64,000 nucleotides of DNA. Source: SHWC01 sp050173345. GTDB lineage: Bacteria > Pseudomonadota > Alphaproteobacteria > UBA828. Positions 8,151 to 16,164 of the stretch are shown here, one piece after another; the first letter of the stretch is position 1, and every line of letters begins with the position of its first letter. The translations under genes were made by a program, and so were the position numbers. The DNA is taken from assembly GCA_050173345.1 (NCBI GenBank), contig JBFXKW010000007.1:62001-126000 (forward strand). Direction: 5' to 3'. The notes below the pieces were generated by a model. It did not search any database and was not told the DNA's origin. It saw only the letters and a program-made list of their open reading frames with translations.

Positions 8151-8221
8151 TGGCCCTACCGCTTCGCTGCTTGAGGGCCCTGGGCGGCGCTGGCCCTACC
8201 GCTTCGCTGCTTGAGGGCCCT
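8151..8221 (+). repeat. Tandem 31-bp repeat, two identical copies
   Basis: Copies at 8151-8181 and 8191-8221 are identical and separated by 9 bases (period 40). Each has complementary ends (GGCCCT ... AGGGCC) able to form a stem-loop, so the pair would give two successive hairpins in RNA just downstream of the secreted-protein gene. Confidence 0.85.
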
Positions 8222-8258
8222 CGCCGGGCCGCCCGTATCAGGGGTCGGTGCGACGGCC

Positions 8259-8328
8259 GCATCCTTCGACAGGCTCAGGATGAGGCCGGAAATTAATGCC
8301 CCTCATGCTGAGCCCGTCGAAGCATGAG
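8259..8328. repeat. Paired palindromic intergenic repeat, family 1 (copy a)
   Basis: Two inverted copies of a roughly 27-30 base palindrome with core CTTCGACAGGCTCAGGAT face each other across a 12-base centre. Related pairs occur at 14965-15040, 41232-41302 and 42768-42841. The core is recognisable as a widespread proteobacterial intergenic repeat of REP/BIME type. Confidence 0.85.
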
Positions 8329-8481
8329 TGCCGGCAGGCTCGCCACCTTGCCTCTGGCTTCGGGTTGCCACGCGGTTCCGACTCTGGCATGTTCCGGCCG
8401 CTTTTCGCCCGGGGGGCCTCCGCCCCGTCGGCTCCCGATTCGCGTCCCCCTCCGGCCAGTCTAGACAAGGATTAAGGCACG

Positions 8482-10566
8482 ATGTCCTCGATCTATTATT
8501 TCGCGGTCGCCTGCGGCGTGGTTGCGCTGCTCTACGGCATCTACGCGATCCGCTCGGTGTTCGCGGCAAGCGCCGGCAACGAGCGCATGCGCGAGATCGC
8601 GGCGGCGGTCCAGGAAGGCGCCCGCGCCTATCTCAACCGCCAGTACCTGACCATCGGCATCGTCGGCCTCATCATCTTCGGTATCCTGACCGGCCTGCTC
8701 GGCCATCTGGTCGGTATCGGCTTCCTGGTCGGCGCGGTGCTCTCGGGCGCTGCCGGCTATATCGGCATGCACGTCTCGGTGCGCGCCAACGTGCGCACCG
8801 CGGAGGCCGCCCGCAGCGGCCTCAAGCCCGCGCTCGGCCTCGCCTTCCGCTCCGGCGCGGTGACCGGCATGCTGGTGGTCGGCCTCGGCCTGCTCGGCGT
8901 CGCGGGCTATTACGGCATTCTGGTCGCGGCCGGCGTCGAGCAGCGCGCCATCGTCGAGGCGCTGGTCGCGCTTGGCTTCGGCGGCTCGCTCATCTCGATC
9001 TTCGCGCGCCTCGGCGGCGGCATCTTCACCAAGGGCGCCGACGTCGGCGCCGACCTGGTCGGCAAGGTCGAGGCCGGCATCCCCGAGGACGACCCGCGCA
9101 ACCCGGCGGTGATCGCCGACAATGTGGGCGACAATGTCGGCGACTGCGCCGGCATGGCGGCCGACCTGTTCGAGACCTACGCGGTGACGCTGGTCGCCAC
9201 CATGCTGCTCGCCGCGATCTACTTCACCGGCGAGCTGCAGAGCTCGCTGATGCTCTACCCGCTCGCCATCGGCGGCGTCTGCATCCTGGCCTCGGTGATC
9301 GGCACCTTCTTCGTGCGCCTCGGCAAGAGCCAGAACATCATGGGCGCGCTCTACAAGGGCTTCATCGTCTCGGCCGGGCTCTCGGCCATCGCGCTCTGGC
9401 CGATCACCGAATGGGTGGTCGGCTGGAACACCGTGTTCATGGTCGGCGGCGTCAGCTCGAGCGGCAGCGATCTCTTCCTGTGCGGGCTGGTCGGGCTCGG
9501 CGTCACCGGCCTGATGATCTGGATCACCGAGTACTACACCTCGACCCGTTACAACCCGGTCAAGTCGATCGCCAAGGCGTCGACCACGGGCCACGCGACC
9601 AACATCATCCAGGGCCTCGCCATCTCGATGCAGGCGACCGCGCTGCCCGCCATCGTGATCGCCGCCGGCATCATCCTCGCCTATCTGGCGGCGGGCCTCT
9701 TTGGCATCGCGGTCGCGGTGACCACCATGCTCGCGCTCGCCGGCATGGTGGTGGCGCTCGACGCCTACGGCCCGGTGACCGACAATGCCGGCGGCATCGC
9801 CGAGATGTCGGATCTGCCGGCCGACGTGCGCAAGACGACCGATGCGCTCGATGCCGTGGGCAACACCACCAAGGCGGTGACCAAGGGCTACGCCATCGCC
9901 TCGGCCGGCTTGGCCGCGCTCGTGCTGTTCGCGGCCTATACGCAGGACATCAGCCACTACTTCCCGACCGTCATACTCAACTTCTCGCTCGAGAATCCGT
10001 ATGTCGTGGTCGGGCTGTTCTACGGCGGCCTGCTGCCCTTCCTGTTCGGCTCGATGGCGATGCTCTCGGTCGGCCGCGCGGCGGGTTCGGTCGTGCTCGA
10101 GGTCAGGCGCCAGTTCAAGGAGATCCCGGGCATCATGGAAGGCCGGGCCAAGCCGGAATACGGCCGCGCGGTCGACCTGCTCACCAAGGCGGCGATCCGC
10201 GAGATGATCCTGCCCTCGATGCTGCCGGTGCTGGCCCCGATCATCCTCTATATCGTGATCTGGGCGATCGCCGGGCAATCGGCCGGCCTCTCCGCGCTCG
10301 GCGCCTGCCTGATGGGCACGATCGTGACCGGGCTGTTCGTCGCGCTCTCGATGACCTCGGGCGGCGGCGCCTGGGACAACGCCAAGAAATACATCGAGGA
10401 CGGCAAGTACGGCGGCAAGGGCTCGGAGACGCACAAGGCCGCGGTGACCGGCGACACGGTCGGCGACCCCTACAAGGACACCGCCGGCCCCGCCGTCAAC
10501 CCGATGATCAAGATCACCAACATCGTCGCGATCCTCTTGCTCGCGATCCTCGCGACGTTCGGTTGA
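8482..10566 (+). CDS. hppA: Membrane-bound H+-translocating pyrophosphatase, K+-independent type
   Basis: 694 residues and about 16 membrane segments. Conserved substrate loops are EDDPRNPAVIADNVGDNVGD, DNAGGIAEM and, near the C terminus, the GDTVGDPYKDTAGP segment. It couples pyrophosphate hydrolysis to ion pumping across the inner membrane. The residue that separates K+-dependent from K+-independent enzymes is lysine here (GNTTKA rather than GNTTAA), indicating the K+-independent proton pump. ATG is preceded by an AAGGATTAAGG stretch. It is transcribed alone and faces bamE across a perfect hairpin. Confidence 0.96.
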   Translation: MSSIYYFAVACGVVALLYGIYAIRSVFAASAGNERMREIAAAVQEGARAYLNRQYLTIGIVGLIIFGILTGLLGHLVGIGFLVGAVLSGAAGYIGMHVSVRANVRTAEAARSGLKPALGLAFRSGAVTGMLVVGLGLLGVAGYYGILVAAGVEQRAIVEALVALGFGGSLISIFARLGGGIFTKGADVGADLVGKVEAGIPEDDPRNPAVIADNVGDNVGDCAGMAADLFETYAVTLVATMLLAAIYFTGELQSSLMLYPLAIGGVCILASVIGTFFVRLGKSQNIMGALYKGFIVSAGLSAIALWPITEWVVGWNTVFMVGGVSSSGSDLFLCGLVGLGVTGLMIWITEYYTSTRYNPVKSIAKASTTGHATNIIQGLAISMQATALPAIVIAAGIILAYLAAGLFGIAVAVTTMLALAGMVVALDAYGPVTDNAGGIAEMSDLPADVRKTTDALDAVGNTTKAVTKGYAIASAGLAALVLFAAYTQDISHYFPTVILNFSLENPYVVVGLFYGGLLPFLFGSMAMLSVGRAAGSVVLEVRRQFKEIPGIMEGRAKPEYGRAVDLLTKAAIREMILPSMLPVLAPIILYIVIWAIAGQSAGLSALGACLMGTIVTGLFVALSMTSGGGAWDNAKKYIEDGKYGGKGSETHKAAVTGDTVGDPYKDTAGPAVNPMIKITNIVAILLLAILATFG

Positions 10567-10596
10567 CGGAAGAGCAGGGTCGTTCGCTCCCCTTCA

Positions 10597-10618
10597 TCGT
10601 CATGCCCGGGCTTGACGA
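10597..10618. repeat. Single arm of a family-2 intergenic repeat
   Basis: CGTCATGCCCGGGCTTGAC-type sequence shortly after hppA; matches one arm of the pairs at 29936-30028 and 55225-55322 but has no facing partner. Confidence 0.5.
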
Positions 10619-10687
10619 AGGAGGGCGGGTGCGCCGGGGGTGCCTTCGCGCCGATCGTTGTGCGCGGATTTGACCCGCTTTCGCGAT

Positions 10688-10714
10688 CCGATCAGGCCGG
10701 TCCGACCTGATCGG
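10688..10714. terminator. Hairpin between convergent hppA and bamE
   Basis: Perfect 9-bp stem CCGATCAGG / CCTGATCGG with a 9-base loop, lying between the ends of convergent genes. There is no strong T-tract, so a bidirectional or Rho-assisted terminator is likely rather than proven. Confidence 0.55.
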
Positions 10715-10724
10715 AGATCGTTCT

Positions 10725-11285
10725 TCAGCGCGTCGGCGAGCGGCCGAGCACGTCGCCAGGGCCGGTGGTCTTGGTCGTGCGGTTGCCGCCGAAATTGCCG
10801 AGGACCTGCTCGAAGAAGCCGAGCTCGCGGCCCTTGGTCGGCGTTTCGCGCGAGACGATCGGGATTTCCTGGTTGTTCTCGTCGCCCTTGACGAGCTGGT
10901 AGTCCTTCACGAAGCCGCCGTCGTCGAAGTCGACGATGAGGATCTCCTGCTCGAGCAGCGAGGTGCGGTCGAACGAGGCGGTCTCGGTCTTCTGCGTGAT
11001 GTAGTACCAGCGCTTGTCGTCGAAGGTGGCGACCGTGGTCGGCGAGCCGAGCAGCCGGCGCACTTGGTCGCGGCTCGTCGCGCCCGGCTTGAGTTCCGCG
11101 ACCGCGTCCTCGTTCGGCATGTGGCCGTGCACGTTGACGGTGGGCTCGCAGGCGCCGAGGCCGGCGATCAGCCCGGCGCCGAGGGCGATGCCGAAGCAGG
11201 CCCTGCGCAGCCGGCGGGCCGGGCTCGGCAGCGGGACGCCGCCTGCCTCGGCGAAGACGCGCGCTGCGCCGGTTGACGGTTTCAT
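10725..11285 (-). CDS. bamE: Outer membrane assembly lipoprotein BamE
   Basis: 186 residues. A signal peptide ends at the lipobox LGAC (about residue 45), and the SmpA/OmlA domain follows: LKPGATSRDQVRRLLGSPT and WYYITQKTE. BamE is an accessory lipoprotein of the BAM complex that inserts outer-membrane beta-barrels. The ATG at 11285 is chosen because upstream in-frame sequence is antisense to the divergent chaperone gene. The tail after the BamE domain is longer than in E. coli, as is usual in alphaproteobacteria. Confidence 0.9.
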   Translation of the reverse strand: MKPSTGAARVFAEAGGVPLPSPARRLRRACFGIALGAGLIAGLGACEPTVNVHGHMPNEDAVAELKPGATSRDQVRRLLGSPTTVATFDDKRWYYITQKTETASFDRTSLLEQEILIVDFDDGGFVKDYQLVKGDENNQEIPIVSRETPTKGRELGFFEQVLGNFGGNRTTKTTGPGDVLGRSPTR

Positions 11286-11399
11286 GGCGATGCACCTAGT
11301 TTGTCTGTCGCGGCCGGCGCCACGGTGCCTCCGGCCGTCCGGCGCCACTCTATCGTCGCCCGCCTCCGCCCTGTCAATCCCAAGCGGCTCGCGCGCAGC

Positions 11400-11960
11400 A
11401 TGATCCTTGGTCCGCTCTTCCGCCGGTCCCCCTACAAGGACGCGGCGCATACGCTCTATGTCGAGGCGGTCCGCCAGGCCCGGCAGCCCTCGTTCTATGC
11501 GTCCTGCGGCGTGCCGGATACGCTCGACGGCCGCTTCGACCTGATCGTGCTCCACGTCTTCCTGGTCATGCGGGCGCTCGCGCAGGCGGGCAAGGCCGGC
11601 CAGAAGATCGGCAGCGCCGTGCTCGACGTGATGTTCGACGACATGGACATGAACCTGCGCGAGATGGGAGTCGGCGACCTCAGCGTGGGCAAGAAGGTGA
11701 AGGCGATGGCGCGCGCCTATCATGGCCGCGCCAGGGCCTATGGCGAGGCGCTGGCGCCCGATGCCGCGCCGGGTGTGCTCGCGGCGGCGCTCGACCGCAA
11801 CCTGTTCGGGCGCGACGAGCCGACACGGGAACAGCTCGATTCGCTCGTCGGCTATGTTCAGATCGCCGCTGCGGCAATGGCCCGCCAGCCCGCCGAGGCG
11901 GTGGTCGAGGGGCGCATCGCGTTTCCGCCGGCCCCGGCGCTCGCGGGCGTGGCCGATTGA
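11400..11960 (+). CDS. Ubiquinol-cytochrome c chaperone (CBP3 family)
   Basis: 186 residues with the family blocks PYKDAAHTLYVEAVRQARQ, FYASCGVPDTLDGRFDLIVL and LNLREMGVGDLSVGKK-like sequence (here MDMNLREMGVGDLSVGKK). CBP3-type proteins assist assembly of cytochrome b in the bc1 complex. An upstream in-frame start at 11301 would add 33 unconserved residues; ATG 11400 fits the family start MILGxLFRR. Divergent from bamE with about 114 bases between starts, which must hold both promoters. Confidence 0.88.
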   Translation: MILGPLFRRSPYKDAAHTLYVEAVRQARQPSFYASCGVPDTLDGRFDLIVLHVFLVMRALAQAGKAGQKIGSAVLDVMFDDMDMNLREMGVGDLSVGKKVKAMARAYHGRARAYGEALAPDAAPGVLAAALDRNLFGRDEPTREQLDSLVGYVQIAAAAMARQPAEAVVEGRIAFPPAPALAGVAD

Positions 11961-12042
11961 ACCCGCCAGGGCGCGTCGCTATGTTGCTCTGACGCGCCCC
12001 GAGCGGCTTCCGCCCCAACCGGCACCAGCGGGGATCCAACCG

Positions 12043-12609
12043 ATGACCGAACCATCCGATGCCAGGCCGGCCGAGCCGGCGCCCGAATTCTCACGCCCGA
12101 TCACGGTCAGCAGCCTGCCGGCCGCGGGCGTCGTGCGCGAGATCAGCGCCGGGCCCGAGGAGCGCGCGGCGCTGGCGCGCCGCTTCCGGATCGCCGCCAT
12201 CGGGGCGCTCGACGCCCGGCTGCGGGTGACGCCGCTGCAGGTCGACGACGCGACGGGCGTGCGCGTCATGGGAAGCTTCACCGCGCGCGTGACGCAGACC
12301 TGCGTGGTGTCGCTCGAGGATTTCGAGACCGAGCTCGCCGAGGATCTGCGGCTCGACTTCCTGCCCGCCACCGTCGGCGAAGCGGGCGGCGAGGCCGTGT
12401 TCGACCCCGAGGAGGACGTCGAGCCGCTCGAGGGCGACGTGCTCGACCTCGGCGAGCTGGTCGCCCAGTACCTTTCCCTCGCGCTCGACCCGCATCCGCG
12501 GCGTCCCGGCGTTAACCATGGCGCCGATGACGCGTCACGCGAGGAAGCCGGGGAAGGCGGGGCTTCCGGCCCCTTCGCCGTGCTTGGCGAGTTGCGGCGC
12601 AGGATGTAA
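12043..12609 (+). CDS. yceD: YceD family protein (DUF177)
   Basis: 188 residues of the DUF177 family, linked to 23S rRNA and large-subunit maturation and nearly always next to rpmF. Recognisable parts are the central strand region with VTQTCVVSLEDFE (the conserved cysteine) and DLGELVAQYLSLALDPHPR. The long open frame from 11722 is spurious because it overlaps the chaperone gene; ATG 12043 gives the family length. It begins the conserved yceD-rpmF-plsX-fabH run. Confidence 0.88.
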   Translation: MTEPSDARPAEPAPEFSRPITVSSLPAAGVVREISAGPEERAALARRFRIAAIGALDARLRVTPLQVDDATGVRVMGSFTARVTQTCVVSLEDFETELAEDLRLDFLPATVGEAGGEAVFDPEEDVEPLEGDVLDLGELVAQYLSLALDPHPRRPGVNHGADDASREEAGEGGASGPFAVLGELRRRM

Positions 12610-12702
12610 TGTCTCGCCGCCCGATCGGCGGGGGGACCATATTTGGCATATTCGCGGGGTCCGGCGCCGCCGGCCCTGCTCCCGAGGCTGGAGAGTGAAT
12701 TC

Positions 12703-12888
12703 ATGGCTGTTCCGAAGAAAAAGACGTCCAAGTCCCGCCGCAACATGCGTCGGTCCCATCACGCGCTGAGGCGCCCGAGCCTGTCGGAATGCCCGAACTG
12801 CGGCGAAACCAAACAGCCGCACCACGTCTGCCCGGCGTGCGGGTACTATGACGGGCGCGAGGTCATCGAGCCGGCTCAGACCGCCTGA
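12703..12888 (+). CDS. rpmF: 50S ribosomal protein L32
   Basis: 61 residues starting MAVPKKKTSKSRRNMRRSHH, with the zinc-ribbon cysteines CPNCG and CPACG. The ATG at 12703 is preceded by GGAGAG. The four cysteines are intact, so this is the zinc-containing (C+) form. It lies between yceD and plsX as in E. coli. Confidence 0.97.
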   Translation: MAVPKKKTSKSRRNMRRSHHALRRPSLSECPNCGETKQPHHVCPACGYYDGREVIEPAQTA

Positions 12889-12914
12889 ACCGGCCGGCGC
12901 GGAGCGCGGCGGCG

Positions 12915-13964
12915 ATGCCGAACGAGATTGTGCTGGCCCTCGATGGGATGGGAGGCGACCAGGCGCCCAAGATGGTGGTGCGCGGCGCGAACATCGCGCG
13001 CGTGAGGCATCCGCACGTCCGCTTCCTCTTGTTCGGCGACGAGAACGCGATCGCGCCGCATCTGCGCCGCTACGGCAAGCTCGCCCAGGTCTGCGAGGTT
13101 CGCCACACCAGCGAGATGATCGGCGCCAACGACAAGCCGTCCCAGGCGATCCGCAAGGGCCGCCAGTCGAGCATGCGGCTCGCGATCGACGCGGTCGACA
13201 AGGGCGAGGCGCACGGCGTGGTCTCGGCCGGCAACACCGGCGCGCTGATGGTGCTGGCGCGGCTCGTGCTGAAGACGCTGCCGGGCATCGACCGGCCGGC
13301 GATGGGCTCGATCTTCCCGACCCAGCGCGGCGAGTCCGTGATGCTCGACCTCGGCGCCAACATCGAATGCAACGCGCACGAGCTGGTGCAGTTCGCCGTG
13401 ATGGGCGAGGTCTTCGCGCGCACCGTGCTCGGCGTGCCGCGGCCGAGCGTCGGCCTGCTCAATGTCGGCTCGGAGGAGTTGAAGGGCGGCGAGACGCTGC
13501 GCCAGGCCGCGCAGTTCCTGCGCGAATCCGGCCTGCCGATCAACTTCCACGGCTTCATCGAGGGCGACGACATCGCCGCCGGCACGGTCGACGTCGTGAC
13601 CACCGATGGTTTCACGGGAAACGTCGCGCTCAAGACCGCGGAAGGCACGGCGCGGCTCTACAGCGAGTTCCTGCGCAGCGCGTTCAAGCGCTCTATCCTA
13701 GCCCGCATCGGCTATCTGCTGGCGCGCCCGGCGCTGCGCAAGCTGCGCGAGCGCGTCGACCCGCGCGCCTATAACGGCGCGATGTTCCTCGGCCTCAACG
13801 GCGTCACCGTGAAGAGCCATGGCGGCACCGACCACAAGGGCTTCGCCAACGCGCTCGACGTCGCGATCGACATGCTGACCCAGGGGGTCAACCCCAAGAT
13901 CATCGAGGAGCTGTCCAAGCTCGGCCTGCAGGGGCTTCAGGAGCCGCGAAGGGCCGCCCTCTAG
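12915..13964 (+). CDS. plsX: Phosphate acyltransferase PlsX
   Basis: 349 residues: LALDGMGGDQAPKM at the start, SAGNTGALM in the middle and GNVALKTAEGTA towards the C terminus. PlsX converts acyl-ACP to acyl-phosphate, the donor for PlsY in phospholipid synthesis. The cytoplasmic enzyme is encoded one base before fabH, so translation of the two is probably coupled. Confidence 0.96.
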   Translation: MPNEIVLALDGMGGDQAPKMVVRGANIARVRHPHVRFLLFGDENAIAPHLRRYGKLAQVCEVRHTSEMIGANDKPSQAIRKGRQSSMRLAIDAVDKGEAHGVVSAGNTGALMVLARLVLKTLPGIDRPAMGSIFPTQRGESVMLDLGANIECNAHELVQFAVMGEVFARTVLGVPRPSVGLLNVGSEELKGGETLRQAAQFLRESGLPINFHGFIEGDDIAAGTVDVVTTDGFTGNVALKTAEGTARLYSEFLRSAFKRSILARIGYLLARPALRKLRERVDPRAYNGAMFLGLNGVTVKSHGGTDHKGFANALDVAIDMLTQGVNPKIIEELSKLGLQGLQEPRRAAL

Positions 13965-13965
13965 G

Positions 13966-14937
13966 ATGATCCGCTCGCGAATCATCGGGTGCGGCTCCTA
14001 TCTCCCGGACAAGACCCTCACGAACGACGATCTCGCCAAGCTGGTCGAGACCTCGGACGAGTGGATCGTCGAGCGCACCGGCATAAAGGAGCGCCACCTC
14101 GCGGCCGAGGGGCAGACCACCGCCGACCTCGCCGAGCGCGCCGCGCGCAGCGCGCTCGCCTCCGCCGGCCTGACGCCGAACGACGTCGACCTCATCGTGC
14201 TCGCGACCTCGACGCCGGACAACACCTTCCCGGCGACCGCGACGCGCGTGCAGGCGCGGCTCGGCATGACGGGCGGCCTCGCCTTCGACGTGCAGGCGGT
14301 GTGCGCCGGCTTCGTCTGCGCGCTCTCGGTCGCGGACAGCTTCATCCGGGCCGGCCAGGCGCGCACCGCGCTGATCATCGGCGCCGAGACCTATTCCCGC
14401 ATCCTCGACTGGTCGGACCGCACCACCTGCGTGCTGTTCGGCGACGGCGCGGGCGCCGCCGTGCTGACCGCGAGCGAGGGCATGGGCACGCCGGAAGACC
14501 GCGGCGTGCTCGCGGTCAGGATGCATTCGGACGGCAGGCACTATGACGCGCTCTATGTCGATGGCGGGGTGTCGTCGACCCAGACGGCCGGCCATTTGCG
14601 CATGAACGGCCGCGAGGTGTTCCGCCACGCCGTCGGCAACCTGGCGAGCGTGGCCGAGGAGACCATCGCCGCGGCCGGCGTCACGGCCGGCGAGATCGAC
14701 TGGCTGATCCCGCACCAGGCCAACCGGCGGATCATGGAAGCGACCGCGAGGAAGCTCGCCCTGCCGATGGAGAAGGTGGTGGTCACGGTGGATCGCCATG
14801 CCAACACCTCGTCCGCCTCGATCCCGCTCGCGCTCTGCGAGGCGGTGGCGGACGGGCGGGTGCGGCCCGGCCAGCTCCTGGTCTTCGAGGCGATCGGCGG
14901 CGGCTTCGTCTGGGGCGGCGCCGTGGTCCGCTGGTAG
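13966..14937 (+). CDS. fabH: 3-oxoacyl-ACP synthase III
   Basis: 323 residues. The catalytic cysteine lies in DVQAVCAGFVCAL, and the His and Asn of the triad in LIPHQANRRI and HANTSSAS. FabH starts type II fatty-acid synthesis by condensing acetyl-CoA with malonyl-ACP. ATG 13966 follows the plsX stop directly, with GAGGATG-type spacing. A palindromic repeat pair separates it from ihfA. Confidence 0.96.
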   Translation: MIRSRIIGCGSYLPDKTLTNDDLAKLVETSDEWIVERTGIKERHLAAEGQTTADLAERAARSALASAGLTPNDVDLIVLATSTPDNTFPATATRVQARLGMTGGLAFDVQAVCAGFVCALSVADSFIRAGQARTALIIGAETYSRILDWSDRTTCVLFGDGAGAAVLTASEGMGTPEDRGVLAVRMHSDGRHYDALYVDGGVSSTQTAGHLRMNGREVFRHAVGNLASVAEETIAAAGVTAGEIDWLIPHQANRRIMEATARKLALPMEKVVVTVDRHANTSSASIPLALCEAVADGRVRPGQLLVFEAIGGGFVWGGAVVRW

Positions 14938-14964
14938 GAACCCCGCCGGCAGCGGGTGAGTTTG

Positions 14965-15040
14965 CCCCTCATGCTCCGACGGGCTCGGCATGGGGGCTTC
15001 GGTTTCGGGCCTCATTCCGAGCTTGTCGAAGCATGAAGCC
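14965..15040. repeat. Paired palindromic intergenic repeat, family 1 (copy b)
   Basis: Two related palindromes (14965-14996 and 15007-15040) sharing the CTCATxCCGAGCTTGTCGAAGCATG-type core. The left arm is diverged. Located between fabH and ihfA. Confidence 0.7.
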
Positions 15041-15074
15041 GTCGAATTGACTTGCCGCCGCCGCGGCGGCGTGG

Positions 15075-15101
15075 TTGACGCACAATGTCGTGGAGTTGTA
15101 G
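15075..15101 (+). promoter_or_regulatory. Candidate ihfA promoter
   Basis: TTGACG at 15075-15080 is followed after 15 bases by TTGTAG at 15096-15101. The -35 is strong, the -10 weak. It lies 34 bases upstream of ihfA, just after the repeat pair. Confidence 0.4.
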
Positions 15102-15134
15102 CGTCTTACCGGGGAAAATTAGAACGAGCGGACC

Positions 15135-15521
15135 ATGGCCGGGCACACGGTCACGCGGGCCGAACTCGCGGAGGCGGTATTCCGGGAGATCGGGCTGTCG
15201 CGCAACGAATGCGCGAAGCTGGTCGAGTCCGTGCTCGACCTGGTCGCGGAACGCGTGGCGCATGGCGAAACCGTGAAGATTTCGTCGTTCGGCAGCTTTT
15301 CGGTACGCTCCAAGGGCCAGCGCGTCGGCCGCAACCCCAAGACCGGGCACGAGGTGCCCATCCTGCCGCGGCGGGTGCTGGTCTTTCATGCCTCCCACGT
15401 GTTGAAGGACCGCATCAACAAGCAGGCGACGGGTGCCGAGGGCGAGCGCCCGCAAGCGGAGACGTCGGATCTCAAGCCGGCCAGCGAGGCCATACCGCCA
15501 AACACAACCGAGAGCGCATAA
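15135..15521 (+). CDS. ihfA: Integration host factor subunit alpha
   Basis: 128 residues of the HU/IHF family: TRAELAEAVFREIGLSR, VKISSFGSFSVRSKGQRVGR and NPKTGHEVPI with the proline-containing arm. IHF bends DNA as a heterodimer with IHF-beta. The last ~25 residues form a polar tail beyond the E. coli length, typical of alphaproteobacterial IhfA. Position between fabH and a MerR gene matches the conserved order. Confidence 0.94.
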   Translation: MAGHTVTRAELAEAVFREIGLSRNECAKLVESVLDLVAERVAHGETVKISSFGSFSVRSKGQRVGRNPKTGHEVPILPRRVLVFHASHVLKDRINKQATGAEGERPQAETSDLKPASEAIPPNTTESA

Positions 15522-15552
15522 GGTGCAGCTTCGGAGTGAGGGCTCATTGGAC

Positions 15553-16095
15553 ATGACCGGCGCGCCGCCGGACCCATCGAGACATGGCGCCGAGAAGGCG
15601 CCCGGTGCCTTCCGTACCATCCGCGAGGTGTCCGACGAGCTCGGCGTGCCGCAGCACGTCCTGCGTTTCTGGGAGAGCCGCTTCGGCCAGGTCAGGCCGT
15701 TGAAGCGTGCCGGCGGCCGCCGCTACTACCGGCCCGAGGATGTCGAGCTGCTGCGGCGCATCCAGGAGCTGCTCTACCAGGACGGCTACACCATCCGCGG
15801 CGTGCAGAAGCTGTTCCGCGACGGCGGCGTCAAGGCGGTGCGCGCCGCGCCGCCCGCTACGGCCGCGCCGGCGCCGTCTTCGCGCGACCCCGCCGGCCCG
15901 GCCGAGGCCGGGGCGACGGTGCGCGCCGCTCAGAAGCCGGCGCCGAGCGTGGAGCCGCGTGCCCCCCAGGCCGCGCCGGCGGCGCGCGCCGGCGTAGCCG
16001 GCGGCCTCGATGCCGAGGCGCGCGGCCGTCTCGATGCGATCGCCCGCGAGCTCGACGAGCTTCTGGTCCTGATGCGCGCCCAGTTCGGCGGATAG
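15553..16095 (+). CDS. MerR family transcriptional regulator
   Basis: 180 residues. The N-terminal winged-helix MerR domain (about residues 20-88) reads RTIREVSDELGVPQHVLRFW, RPLKRAGGRRYYRPED and LLYQDGYTIRGVQKLF. A long Ala/Pro-rich linker follows, and a short helix with LDELLVLMRAQFGG ends the protein. This MerR, next to ihfA and usually tRNA-Pro, is conserved in alphaproteobacteria; no metal-binding cysteines are seen and the target is unknown. ATG 15553 is chosen; a TTG at 15547 is possible. Confidence 0.88.
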   Translation: MTGAPPDPSRHGAEKAPGAFRTIREVSDELGVPQHVLRFWESRFGQVRPLKRAGGRRYYRPEDVELLRRIQELLYQDGYTIRGVQKLFRDGGVKAVRAAPPATAAPAPSSRDPAGPAEAGATVRAAQKPAPSVEPRAPQAAPAARAGVAGGLDAEARGRLDAIARELDELLVLMRAQFGG

Positions 16096-16100
16096 AGGGG

Positions 16101-16152
16101 CCGAGCCCGCCGACCTCGCGGTCTGCACCGATCTCCTCGAACGGATCGAGCC
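16101..16152 (+). repeat. 52-bp echo of the downstream methyltransferase gene
   Basis: This stretch matches 18429-18480 at 46 of 52 positions. Read in frame it gives PADLAVCTDLLERIEP, the counterpart of PADLVVCTDVLEHIEP in the methyltransferase. It lies directly after merR, so it looks like a gene remnant or a partial duplication at the edge of an insertion. Confidence 0.8.
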
Positions 16153-16164
16153 AGGGAACAGGCC

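Larger units (their letters stand above)
8134..8481 (+). other. 348-base intergenic region filled with repeats
   Basis: No convincing gene here. It contains two tandem copies of a 31-base hairpin-forming unit (8151-8181 and 8191-8221), a pair of palindromic family-1 repeats (8259-8328), and GC-rich sequence up to hppA. ORFs crossing it are out-of-frame shadows of hppA. The hppA promoter must lie here, but no clear -35/-10 pair was recognised. Confidence 0.7.

Noticed and set aside
8151..8221. Tandem direct repeats as a CRISPR array
   Set aside because: Only two copies with a 9-base spacer and no cas genes.
8328..10673. 781-codon frame over hppA
   Set aside because: Arg/Gly-rich out-of-frame shadow of the pyrophosphatase gene.
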